In this document: positions 1 to 7,286 of the stretch, one piece after another
Layout: every line of letters begins with the position of its first letter
Numbering within the stretch: position 1 is the first letter of the stretch
Source of the DNA: a virus
Strand: one strand, 5' to 3'
Virus record (IMG/VR): IMGVR_UViG_3300042320_001961
Coordinates: 21,162 to 85,161 of that record
DNA: 64,000 nt
Translations under genes and position numbers: made by a program
The notes under the pieces: model-generated
What the model was told of the DNA's origin: nothing
Database searches by the model: none
The model's input: the letters and a program-made list of their open reading frames with translations, nothing else

Positions 1-335
1 ATTCTGACATAAGGACCTTGGCCCACCTGTGAAACAGGAATGCCCAGGGCCTTTGCCGCGAGCACTAATGAACCGTGGTACACATACACTTTTTTGACAG
101 AATTTAGTCTATTCCTTACGAGAGAGGAATGGGAAGAAGAAGAGCTTAATCCTATCGTCAAGTCAAGACTTAACAAAAAGTCTCTCGAGTGGATAATTTG
201 CTCTATTTGATCCTCGGTAAGTTCGTTGCCCCAATTGCTTTCACGAACTTCGGACCTGGGGCCAACTCCGTAAGAATTGACCTCAGGGTGAGACAGAAAG
301 GCTGAAACTGCCCAATCCTTGTCTTCTTGACTCAT
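1..335 (-). CDS. Hypothetical protein, 3' end outside window
   Basis: An open frame of at least 111 codons starts at ATG 333-335 and runs off the left edge without a stop, so the C-terminus is missing. It lies 41 nt downstream of the nrdA stop on the same strand and is probably the next gene of the nrd transcription unit. The visible protein is hydrophilic, with a run of serines (LSSSSSHSS) in the middle. It has no transmembrane segment, and I recognise no family. The product could be a small DNA-metabolism protein by context only. Coding is inferred from the length of the frame and its tight spacing. Confidence 0.55.
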   Translation of the reverse strand, partial: MSQEDKDWAVSAFLSHPEVNSYGVGPRSEVRESNWGNELTEDQIEQIIHSRDFLLSLDLTIGLSSSSSHSSLVRNRLNSVKKVYVYHGSLVLAAKALGIPVSQVGQGPYVR

Positions 336-376
336 TGTTGTAGGAAAGTATGTGAACAGATTTTAACACAAAGAGT

Positions 377-3300
377 TCAACCCTGGCAAGCCAGGCATTC
401 TTTGTATTCCGGCTCGGCCTCGGGGGAAAGCATCGCTTCCAAGCCTTCGTACCCACCTTCGACATGGCTGCCGTTAATCCATATTTGCGGTACGGTTTGA
501 TACGGCCAGTCCTCGACGCTGATTTCCGACCTGTCCTTTTCTTGAATAACAAATCCGGCCCTGGTAAGGAGTTCTTTGGCTTTTACGCACCACGGACAAC
601 CATCTTTCGTAACAATTAACGCGACTGGGGACGAGACAGTTGCCGCCTTATTTGTTTTCTTAACTTGTAAAGAAGTTGACTTCAAATAATACAAAGACTT
701 AAGGCCGACTTTCCAAGCCGACAAATGCAGCTTGTACAGGTATTCTGCCGTTGACTCAGGATCGACAAACAGGTTCAGAGACTGACCTTGGCATACGTAC
801 TTTTGGCGGTCAGAAGCCTGTTTTACCAGCTCAAACTGGTCGATTTCCCGGGCCGTTTTGAATACGTTTTTTACATTCTCGCTTAAAAAGTCGAGATGCT
901 GTACGCTTCCACGCTCATCAAGAATACTATCCCATACGTCTTGAGTATTTTTACTTATTGAGGTGAGGTGCGCTTCGAGGTAGGGGTTTCTGCGCACAAA
1001 AGTTCCTTTGTCATTAGTCGCGACGAACAAGTTCGCGATGATGGGTTCGATGCCCTCGCTTACTGCACCGCAGATTACAGAGTTCGTCTTGGTAGGAGCG
1101 ATTGCAGTCCGAGTAGCGTGGCGGATTCCATGCCCCTCGCACCATTCCGGCTCGCCATACTCTCTCGCCATGTCCTGAGACGCTTTTAGGGTCATTTCGT
1201 CTATATATCTGTGGGTTTCAATGTTTAACTCGCGTGCTTTTTGGCTTGCGAAAGGCAGTCCGCGAGACTGGTAAAGGGCATGCAGACCCATAGTCCCCAG
1301 CCCGAGTGAACGGGACTTGGACGTGAATCTTACCGCACGCCCCATGGACGGGATTCTCTTCGCCTTGTGGATAAATTCTTCGACAATCGCGTCCAGAAAA
1401 TAGATTCCTAGTTCTGGAACGGTTTTACCGGTGTTTCTCCCCTTCCAATCTTTCCACTCGTCGAACTTAGCCAGGTTAAGAGATGATAGTACACATGTAA
1501 ACGAATGATTTTCATCCATAGGCAACATGATCTCTGAACATAAGTTCGATGATATAATATTCAAATTGCGTTTCTTGAAGCATTCTGGCGCCTGGTTATT
1601 AGCATTGTCTACAAACATTAAGTAAGGCGAGCCGGATACCAAACGACTTCTCAACACCTCTCCAAATATTCTCTGCTTGTCTTTATCGCCCTCTAACATC
1701 TCCTCAATCCACTTGTTCTTTACAACTACAGCAAGGTTCGAGTCGATGAAATTGCGCGGATCACCCTGGCTATGGTCCTTGCTTCGCAAGGCGTCCATGA
1801 GGTCGGGGTGCTCAATAGGGATGTAAAGAGCGAATGAGCCGCGCCTTGTGTTCCCCTGGCTCACGATTGCGGCAGTACGATCATAAAGGCGCATCCATTC
1901 CACAATCGAGCCGGACTTGCCACCACCGCTGATCGGAGAGCCGCTGGGGCGAAGTTCACCAAAATAACTCCCCACACCCCCGCCATGCTTACTAAGAGCA
2001 GCAACTTCTTTCAAATGGCTAAAGATGTTATTTGTATCGTCTTTGATGGTATGAGAATAGCAATTGTGTACTACTACCCCTTGAGAGATAAAACTGTGGT
2101 CATCTGCAACTTCAATATCCCAGACAGTTGTTTCACGGTCCTGTTTCTCCACTTTAAAAGACCGGGATAATCCATAACCATGCGGAAAACTTTTTGGGAG
2201 AGTTACCCAGAAAGCTCCGTGATCATCATAATTCAAATCTTCCACTTCGTTTCTTTGTTTATGGTAAGAGGCTATATTCCTCCTCATAGACGGGAATTTC
2301 CCGAGAAGGTGGGAAATGTACCAGAGCTGATACGCTAACTTTTCGTTGGCAATGCCTATAACAGTTTGATCTCCATCATTTTTAATTGATCCGTCTCCTA
2401 CTACAAACCCGTCCAGGAAAGACTTTAAGGTGCTATCGGGTTGGTCAAAGAACCAATCTGGCAAAGTCTTATTTTTACAACCTTTCCCAAACTCTTTATC
2501 AAAGAAACTTTGGAGATATTTATTATGTATCCTGGCATTTGCATGCTGATGCCCACGGCAATTGAAAGTGATTGATTTAGTGCCGACTAAACCAAATTTT
2601 TTCTCTGATATTTCAAGCCAACGGTCTAAATACTCTTCCTCATCGTGCCCCATAGCTATAGCAATAGTACCGTTACTAGAAGTACTACCTTCGGCAAACC
2701 ATAAACCAAACCACCAGGACAAATCTTGATCCAGGAAGCAATTCGGAATCTCTTTAACTTTAAACTGTCCGGAGTTATTGCATAGTTGAGATGACCCTTT
2801 GTTGTATCTTTTACTACCAATTTTAAATTCAAAAGTTTTTACTTTATTTCTACGGCGAAAAACAGAAGTTATGGGTTCAATGGCGATTTGATGAACTTCG
2901 GGGTCAAGGTCTTCGACTTTTACCCAACCCGTGTTAGTGAGAACGGGGTGATTACCGGTAATATTTAAAGAGTAGTTACCTCTATTACTTATGGAGAGAT
3001 TGTACAGGTCATTATCAGTCTCCCTAGACCATTTATTTAATACTGGCTTCCAGTTACCCAGGTGGGTTAGAACAAGATCTCCAATTTCAAGGTCTTGAAT
3101 TTCTTTAAAGCCATTTTTAGTGTGAACTTTGGTCCCTGTCTCCAAGCAGGAAACCGGAAGTCCTCTATTCGTACCGAAATTACTTAACACAGGAGACGCA
3201 CCTCCCATGTAACCCTTCCAAAACATCTCCATAATATCTTCGCCGATTCCCGGTCTTTTAAGATATTTTTCGGCCGTTAACGAGCACCGCTTCCACATCT

Positions 3301-3403
3301 CGCGTGGAGTCTCGCCCGGAAGCAAATAGCCATTCGCAAGTACTTGTTGCGCTTCTTCGTTGAGCCAGTCGGGGTGTGTAGCTAGGGTGTCAATGTCAAA
3401 CAT
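377..3403 (-). CDS. nrdA: Class I ribonucleotide reductase large subunit with intein and internal glutaredoxin domain
   Basis: The protein reduces ribonucleotides to deoxyribonucleotides together with the NrdB encoded upstream. It has 1008 residues before splicing and starts at ATG 3403. No N-terminal ATP-cone is present. Residues 86-447 are an intein. The exteins carry the expected catalytic set: the thiol Cys448 directly after the intein, the N-L-C-S-E signature around Asn620/Cys622/Glu624, the partner Cys637, a phosphate-binding loop near 769-787 and the radical-transfer pair Tyr905-Tyr906. A glutaredoxin domain follows (about 926-992) with CPWC at 936-939 and the cis-Pro TVP at 970-972. 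The chain then ends in a redox tail, CLAC, at 1003-1006. The glutaredoxin thus sits between the catalytic body and the swinging CxxC tail and could recharge it in cis. The spliced length would be about 646 residues. Confidence 0.95.
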   Translation of the reverse strand: MFDIDTLATHPDWLNEEAQQVLANGYLLPGETPREMWKRCSLTAEKYLKRPGIGEDIMEMFWKGYMGGASPVLSNFGTNRGLPVSCLETGTKVHTKNGFKEIQDLEIGDLVLTHLGNWKPVLNKWSRETDNDLYNLSISNRGNYSLNITGNHPVLTNTGWVKVEDLDPEVHQIAIEPITSVFRRRNKVKTFEFKIGSKRYNKGSSQLCNNSGQFKVKEIPNCFLDQDLSWWFGLWFAEGSTSSNGTIAIAMGHDEEEYLDRWLEISEKKFGLVGTKSITFNCRGHQHANARIHNKYLQSFFDKEFGKGCKNKTLPDWFFDQPDSTLKSFLDGFVVGDGSIKNDGDQTVIGIANEKLAYQLWYISHLLGKFPSMRRNIASYHKQRNEVEDLNYDDHGAFWVTLPKSFPHGYGLSRSFKVEKQDRETTVWDIEVADDHSFISQGVVVHNCYSHTIKDDTNNIFSHLKEVAALSKHGGGVGSYFGELRPSGSPISGGGKSGSIVEWMRLYDRTAAIVSQGNTRRGSFALYIPIEHPDLMDALRSKDHSQGDPRNFIDSNLAVVVKNKWIEEMLEGDKDKQRIFGEVLRSRLVSGSPYLMFVDNANNQAPECFKKRNLNIISSNLCSEIMLPMDENHSFTCVLSSLNLAKFDEWKDWKGRNTGKTVPELGIYFLDAIVEEFIHKAKRIPSMGRAVRFTSKSRSLGLGTMGLHALYQSRGLPFASQKARELNIETHRYIDEMTLKASQDMAREYGEPEWCEGHGIRHATRTAIAPTKTNSVICGAVSEGIEPIIANLFVATNDKGTFVRRNPYLEAHLTSISKNTQDVWDSILDERGSVQHLDFLSENVKNVFKTAREIDQFELVKQASDRQKYVCQGQSLNLFVDPESTAEYLYKLHLSAWKVGLKSLYYLKSTSLQVKKTNKAATVSSPVALIVTKDGCPWCVKAKELLTRAGFVIQEKDRSEISVEDWPYQTVPQIWINGSHVEGGYEGLEAMLSPEAEPEYKECLACQG
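2063..3148 (-). mobile_element. Intein with LAGLIDADG-type homing endonuclease in NrdA
   Basis: The element encodes residues 86-447 of the NrdA precursor, 362 aa. The N-terminal splice block starts with Cys86 (CLETGTKVHT). Block B is GNHPVLTNTGW near 150-160, and the C-terminal block ends with VVVHN, followed by Cys448 of the extein. Two endonuclease motifs of the LAGLIDADG class are visible: WWFGLWFAEGS (about 230-240) and LKSFLDGFVVGDGS (about 326-339). The insertion point is immediately before a catalytic cysteine of ribonucleotide reductase, where an unspliced protein would be inactive. All splice residues are intact, so the intein is probably functional. Confidence 0.93.
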
Positions 3404-3431
3404 GATAAAAAAAAGACGAAAAATTCCTTCA

Positions 3432-3451
3432 CAAAAGATTTACATCTTTTG
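3432..3451. other. Perfect 8-bp hairpin in nrdA leader
   Basis: CAAAAGAT and ATCTTTTG flank the 4-base loop TTAC. The hairpin lies 29 nt upstream of the nrdA start, in the gap after the HNH endonuclease gene. No T-tract follows on the minus strand, so it is not a standard terminator. It may be an operator, an RNA-stability element or an accident of AT-rich sequence. Confidence 0.4.
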
Positions 3452-3507
3452 CGTTAGTTAGCAATTAAGGGGTTGGTTATCTCTTAGGGGTTAGGGAGGC
3501 CGAGGGC

Positions 3508-3996
3508 TCAGTCTTTCCATTTCGCACCTTCCTCCATAAGGCCGTCATCCCAACTATCTTCAACATTTTTACTCCTATTGCACCAGTAGAGATTAGTTAG
3601 CCTATTATCCGGTTTGCCATCTTCGCCAGTAGGATGCCTATGGCAGATGACTATGTTCTCTCCACTGGGTTTTTCAGGTCCAAATAACTCCATCACGGCT
3701 TGGTGGACAAACGGCTCTTCACGATGCGGAACTCCCTGACTTTCCCAAGTAAGATTGACTCTATGCTTACCCCTATCATCCGATCGAGGCTTTCTTAACT
3801 TGAACGAGCCGTTCTGTTGGACACGCCTAACCCTGCCCATATCACTCACTTGATAAGGGGAGTCTTTCCATCTAAGCCATTTTTCTTTCTTCTCATCTTC
3901 AGGGTCCAGGGCAGGGACTTCTTCCATGCTCGTGTACTCGTCATCATCATCTTCAGGCAAAGACCACCCCGTTGGTATGTTAATGTTTACATCCAT
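3508..3996 (-). CDS. NUMOD4/HNH-type homing endonuclease
   Basis: This is a 162-residue free-standing homing endonuclease of the NUMOD4-HNH type. The N-terminal half carries the NUMOD4-like segment YQVSDMGRVRR. The C-terminal half has the HNH-like core, with ICHRHPTGE, DNRLTNLYW and a following N-R-S-K-N-V-E-D motif. The ATG at 3996 is preferred because it follows the previous small ORF by 4 nt. A TTG at 4062 in the same frame would overlap that ORF. The gene lies between nrdB and nrdA, a frequent target region of phage homing endonucleases, next to an nrdA that already carries an intein. It probably cleaves intronless or inteinless nrd alleles in competing phages; the target is inferred. Confidence 0.8.
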   Translation of the reverse strand: MDVNINIPTGWSLPEDDDDEYTSMEEVPALDPEDEKKEKWLRWKDSPYQVSDMGRVRRVQQNGSFKLRKPRSDDRGKHRVNLTWESQGVPHREEPFVHQAVMELFGPEKPSGENIVICHRHPTGEDGKPDNRLTNLYWCNRSKNVEDSWDDGLMEEGAKWKD

Positions 3997-4000
3997 TACA

Positions 4001-4159
4001 CTAAATATCCCAAGCGTCGGCTGGCTGCTTTTTGTTAATTTTGCGGACTCTCGAAAGGTCAAGAAGCCTGTCCGCCTTGCCCGCTTGTGTAATAAGGCAA
4101 GTAGTCCCGTGAGACGACTTCATAATCTTCTCGTTCTTGTCAGTCTTAGATAAAGCCAT
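4001..4159 (-). CDS. Small hypothetical protein (52 aa)
   Basis: The ORF starts at ATG 4159, 5 nt after the stop of the preceding small ORF, and ends 4 nt before the HNH start. This spacing suggests translational coupling in the nrd operon. The product is basic and hydrophilic (begins MALSKTDKNEK) and has one cysteine. I recognise no family. Coding is supported mainly by the gap-free packing of starts and stops between nrdB and the HNH gene. Confidence 0.5.
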   Translation of the reverse strand: MALSKTDKNEKIMKSSHGTTCLITQAGKADRLLDLSRVRKINKKQPADAWDI

Positions 4160-4164
4160 GGTGA

Positions 4165-4320
4165 TTAGTTAATCTTTTTAAGGTAATTGAGGCGGGCGAA
4201 GTAGTAAGCGCTCCAGGCAAGTTCGGGATCAGTGAAAGTCTTAACCCCAGACAAAGTCTTTACTACCCATGTGTTTCCGGGCTGCTGGAGATAAGGCTTT
4301 GGAAACGGGTAGTCAGCCAT
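4165..4320 (-). CDS. Small hypothetical protein (51 aa) after nrdB
   Basis: The ORF starts at ATG 4320, 9 nt after the nrdB stop, and ends with TAA at 4165-4167. The product begins MADYPFPKPYLQQPG and is rich in aromatic residues, with the segment AWSAYYFARLNYLKK at its C-terminus. It has no clear membrane segment or known motif. It sits in the nrd operon, but a role in nucleotide reduction is not shown by the sequence. Confidence 0.55.
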   Translation of the reverse strand: MADYPFPKPYLQQPGNTWVVKTLSGVKTFTDPELAWSAYYFARLNYLKKIN

Positions 4321-4329
4321 TAGATCAGG

Positions 4330-5334
4330 TCATGTCAGAACCAGGTCCAAGGCCCTAAGATCGACGTTGTCAAAGTCTTGGCTTGGCTTTGCAACATAGC
4401 CGCTCCCATTCTTCGCCATTGAAAAGAAGTCGTTATTCGTCTGGCCTTTGACCATAGGGTCGAACCAGGAAGCGATGTTCCGAGCTGATGCAATCTGTTC
4501 ATCGCTCATTTCATAACGCATGTCAAGATCAAGGTTTTGGAAACGGTCGTTAGCTCGGTACAATATATAAGCTTTCAGGTCATTTAGAGCGATAGGAATA
4601 GCAGTGTTATCGACTTTGTCAAAAATGCTTTCCAAAAAGCTGTACTCATTGGCTATGATAGCGTCGAATCCTCTCTTGATCTGGGCTTTTTCCTCTTCTG
4701 TAATACCTACCTCTTTTACTAAGTATTTAAATAGTAAACTTCCAGCATCGCTGTGTTTTACTTCGTCGGAAACTGACCATGATATGATTTGCGCTAGTCC
4801 TTTGAGTCTACCGCCCCTGTTAAAGGATAGTAAAATTGCAAAGGACGAGTATAGTGAGACTCCTTCACCACAACCAGAAAAAACAGCTAAAGATACTTTT
4901 TCCGACTCGCACTCAGTAAAGAACCTTTCAACTTTTGTTTTAGCCGCCTCGTCCGCCATGAACTCTTCGAACTCGTTAAGCCCAAGGGTGTCTGAAAGAT
5001 AGTTATAAGCCGCTGCATGGATACGTTCAAACGCGCTGAACGTCCTTGCCATGTCTTGGATCTCCGGCTTAGGGAACGTTCTGCATACCGTGTCTCCCCA
5101 ATAACATGAGATGCCTAGTTCGGCGGAGGTGAAACCGCGCAACACACCGGCCACCAAATCTTTCTCCGACTGCGATAAGTTATGATCCCAGTCCAGGCAA
5201 TCACTTTTCAGGCTGACTTCCCACGGATTCCACACCGACAAGATCGCCTTTTTAAAATAATCGTTGAATTCAGGAAAGTCGTATCCATGGTCGAATTTGT
5301 AGACCATGGGGGGATGAGAAAGGATCGAGGCCAT
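4330..5334 (-). CDS. nrdB: Class I ribonucleotide reductase small subunit
   Basis: This 334-residue protein is the radical-generating partner of NrdA. The metal-ligand pattern of the ferritin-like fold is visible: Glu72 in SAELG, Glu103 and His106 in FERIHAAAY, Glu157 in CGEGVS, and Glu191 and His194 in DEVKHS. Tyr110 stands four residues after His106, the position of the stable tyrosyl radical in class Ia enzymes. The C-terminal tail (ending DLRALDLVLT) should dock on NrdA. The gene starts the nrd block: two small ORFs and an HNH gene separate it from nrdA. No Shine-Dalgarno sequence is obvious upstream of the ATG. Confidence 0.95.
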   Translation of the reverse strand: MASILSHPPMVYKFDHGYDFPEFNDYFKKAILSVWNPWEVSLKSDCLDWDHNLSQSEKDLVAGVLRGFTSAELGISCYWGDTVCRTFPKPEIQDMARTFSAFERIHAAAYNYLSDTLGLNEFEEFMADEAAKTKVERFFTECESEKVSLAVFSGCGEGVSLYSSFAILLSFNRGGRLKGLAQIISWSVSDEVKHSDAGSLLFKYLVKEVGITEEEKAQIKRGFDAIIANEYSFLESIFDKVDNTAIPIALNDLKAYILYRANDRFQNLDLDMRYEMSDEQIASARNIASWFDPMVKGQTNNDFFSMAKNGSGYVAKPSQDFDNVDLRALDLVLT

Positions 5335-5360
5335 TTAAAATGTGGGTTGAAATGATTATA

Positions 5361-5882
5361 TCACAAAGCGAGAGTTTCCGGGAACCGTTCTCGAAGTTGA
5401 GCCAGGGCCGAGTCGGGCAACGTAGCCGAAAGCGTCCTATAGGCGTCTTGCAGGGCGGAAGTCCGGTCACCACGCATAGGGGATTTATAGGTCTCACCAC
5501 CTTTGAAATTGGGCACTACGGTGTACATTTTCTCCGACTTAATGTCCTGCACGAGGTAGTAATTCCTCCCCTGGACAACACCATCCTCGAGGACGATGTG
5601 CCCGATTGGGAGGTCGATGGTGCCGACATCGGCAGGGTCTTTGTCCCCAGCCTTAGGGCGATAGTCATCTTTACCGCCGTAACCGTCTCGGTTATCTGCT
5701 ACTTTCGCAGCACCAAACTCCGAGTCGGGGGATACGTCTCTGCTGTGGTAATCGTCTTCCCCCTCGCCGATCTGGTTAGAAGGAATGTCGTTAGGGCCTG
5801 TGCCCATTCTCGCCTCACCAAACTCGTAAGACATTTCGTCTTTGTTCAGTGACGACCAGCCATAAGGCGCTTTGGTTTCCAT
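5361..5882 (-). CDS. Hypothetical acidic protein (173 aa)
   Basis: The N-terminal half is very polar, rich in Asp, Gly and Glu, and probably disordered. The C-terminal half from about residue 85 looks folded (GTIDLPIGHIVLEDG through the C-terminus) and may be a small beta domain followed by a helix. I recognise no family. The start ATG at 5882 lies 24 nt after a GTTGAAAGC element, so the gene belongs to the same regulon as the structural genes, even though it stands next to nrdB. A 17-nt palindrome lies in its leader. Confidence 0.75.
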   Translation of the reverse strand: METKAPYGWSSLNKDEMSYEFGEARMGTGPNDIPSNQIGEGEDDYHSRDVSPDSEFGAAKVADNRDGYGGKDDYRPKAGDKDPADVGTIDLPIGHIVLEDGVVQGRNYYLVQDIKSEKMYTVVPNFKGGETYKSPMRGDRTSALQDAYRTLSATLPDSALAQLRERFPETLAL

Positions 5883-5890
5883 TAGCTCGA

Positions 5891-5907
5891 CTTGTTAAGA
5901 TAACAAG
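5891..5907. other. 17-nt palindrome in leader of 5361..5882
   Basis: CTTGTTA, AGA, TAACAAG forms a perfect 7-bp inverted repeat with a 3-nt loop. It abuts the GTTGAAAGC element and ends 8 nt before the ATG. It could be an operator or an RNA hairpin that affects initiation. Confidence 0.45.
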
Positions 5908-5915
5908 CTTTCAAC
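5907..5915 (-). promoter_or_regulatory. GTTGAAAGC element upstream of 5361..5882
   Basis: Exact copy of the recurrent element, 24 nt upstream of the ATG at 5882. It directly follows a terminator for the preceding gene, as expected of a promoter that restarts transcription. Confidence 0.75.
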
Positions 5916-5917
5916 TA

Positions 5918-5943
5918 AGAAAACCCCGGACATAAGCCCGGGG
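5918..5943 (-). terminator. Rho-independent terminator of 5958..6920
   Basis: On the minus strand CCCCGG and CCGGGG form a 6-bp GC stem around an 8-nt loop, followed by TTTTCTT. It begins 14 nt after the stop codon of the upstream gene. Confidence 0.85.
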
Positions 5944-5957
5944 CGTGCTAAGGGCGA

Positions 5958-6920
5958 TCAGGCGAAGTTCAGATCCAGGGCGTCCGGATTGACTTCTTCC
6001 TGCCTGCTCAGGATCAGTGTGCAACGGATCCGAGTCTTGCCATCGCTTGTGAGTTCCTTGTCCTTGATATGGAGCAGGGCGGGCTTTTCCTGGGTGATTT
6101 CGGGACTCGTCGCCAGCAGCGAGCGGAGACTGGTATGAGCCCAGGTCTCAGCAGTTTGACCGGTCCCCACCGGATAATCGCCGATCACGATCCGATACGA
6201 GGTACCGAATCTCGTGTTCGCGCTCCGATAGCCAATCACGCTGTACTGACCAATTTCGAGGTCGCGGAAGTCGATCTCGCTGTCGCAGTCGGAGCGCATG
6301 CCCCCAGACCCACGGGGAGTAACCTCCTGCACAAGGGGAAGAATGTCATCTACCGCCTTGTTCTTTTTGAGCAGGGAGTTGAGAGCTTTTGTCTCAGGCG
6401 GGTTCTGGTAGTCGATGAACCGAACCGCGATTGGCATGGCGGTTTGACCCGAGCCATCCTCTTCGTCAACAGACACCATCAGGCAAGCGTCGGGTCCACG
6501 GCCGGAGAAGTTGAATTTAGCGAATTCAGCCTCAAGCGTTACAGCTTGGCCGTTAATTTCTACGCCCAAGCCCTCCTTGCCCAGAGTGACAGGGATGTAG
6601 CGATTGCCCCATTGAATGGTGAACGAGCCGGTGGAAGTACCTTCGACTTCGTCATTCCCTGCCTTGAGAATGGGGCCGAAAAGGCGGTTGTAAACACCGT
6701 CTTCTGCCTTGATGAGGAAGGTGTTCTCTTCGAGAGGGAGTTCTTCGCCAGTCAAAGCGGTAAACACTTTGTCCAGCGCGAGACGCATCGCCTTGGGCAG
6801 ATTCGCGTTAGGCAGAGCTGTGTACTGCTTAGAGTACTCACGTCCTGCGAGCGGGGCGAGATCGGGGCTTGCGGTCCCCACCTCGATCACGTTGACGGTA
6901 AAAGTTGTAGCCGTGGTCAT
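5958..6920 (-). CDS. Hypothetical protein, possible OB-fold nucleic-acid-binding C-terminus (320 aa)
   Basis: This 320-residue protein has a more GC-rich, biased codon use than its neighbours and its own apparent sigma70-type promoter and strong terminator, which points to high expression. The C-terminal third (IGQYSVIGYRSANTRFGTSY and on to ALLHIKDKELTSDGKTRIRC) has the look of an OB-fold of the single-strand-binding type, but I see no diagnostic signature. Its position beside the nrd genes would fit an abundant DNA-metabolism protein. An alternative is an abundant virion protein. Function is not established from sequence. Confidence 0.75.
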   Translation of the reverse strand: MTTATTFTVNVIEVGTASPDLAPLAGREYSKQYTALPNANLPKAMRLALDKVFTALTGEELPLEENTFLIKAEDGVYNRLFGPILKAGNDEVEGTSTGSFTIQWGNRYIPVTLGKEGLGVEINGQAVTLEAEFAKFNFSGRGPDACLMVSVDEEDGSGQTAMPIAVRFIDYQNPPETKALNSLLKKNKAVDDILPLVQEVTPRGSGGMRSDCDSEIDFRDLEIGQYSVIGYRSANTRFGTSYRIVIGDYPVGTGQTAETWAHTSLRSLLATSPEITQEKPALLHIKDKELTSDGKTRIRCTLILSRQEEVNPDALDLNFA

Positions 6921-6976
6921 ACGATTTGGTCCTTTGGATTTGGACGATAGGGAGAAATTCCCCTCGTCATGTTTTT

Positions 6977-7006
6977 ACTATACACCGCGCCGGGGGCGGG
7001 TGCGAA
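6977..7006 (-). promoter_or_regulatory. Putative sigma70-type promoter for 5958..6920
   Basis: On the minus strand TTCGCA (-35-like, 4/6 matches) and TATAGT (-10-like, preceded by TG two bases upstream) are separated by 18 nt, with the ATG 57 nt further down. This gene lacks the GTTGAAAGC element, so it may be transcribed early by host polymerase. Confidence 0.45.
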
Positions 7007-7007
7007 T

Positions 7008-7286
7008 TCAAATGTCAGGATTTGCTGACAGAAATTCTTGCGCTTTGAGGCGTATCGCGTAAAGCTGGGTCGAACATGGGTTAAGAGGGCACAAGGGTGG
7101 GATATAAAGCACGAGTCGGCCGCGCCACCACACCGCCCTCTCAAAAGGGCATTTGGGCGGGATTCGGTCCACCCAGGCCTGGGCGAGTTCCCGCGTCCAT
7201 ACCCTCGGTTCGAGAAAAGGCAAACGAAACTTGGGCAAGGAGGAGGTGAATTTGCCCCACCAGCGAGGGGGTTTAGCTCTTGCCAT
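7008..7286 (-). CDS. Mo-dependent nitrogenase C-terminal-like (Mo-nitro_C) protein, 92 aa
   Basis: The product matches the cyanobacterial family annotated as Mo-dependent nitrogenase C-terminus by its hallmark pattern: RIPPKCPFERAVWWRGRL, then IPPLCPLNP, then an L-x-x-I-R-L-K-A-x-x-F-L segment. The family is widespread in cyanobacteria, but its biochemical role is unknown, and the name does not imply nitrogenase activity. The ATG at 7286 overlaps the stop of the 2052-aa virion gene (TAATG), so the two are translationally coupled. This is the best host-linked marker in the window. Confidence 0.7.
   Translation of the reverse strand: MARAKPPRWWGKFTSSLPKFRLPFLEPRVWTRELAQAWVDRIPPKCPFERAVWWRGRLVLYIPPLCPLNPCSTQLYAIRLKAQEFLSANPDI

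Noticed and set aside
6069-6950. Plus-strand ORF of 293 aa
   Set aside because: Complete shadow of the minus-strand gene 5958..6920 with terminator and promoter in the minus orientation.
6917-7144. Minus-strand ORF of 75 aa overlapping the Mo-nitro_C gene
   Set aside because: Overlaps a better-supported gene and runs through the promoter region; composition does not look like a protein.
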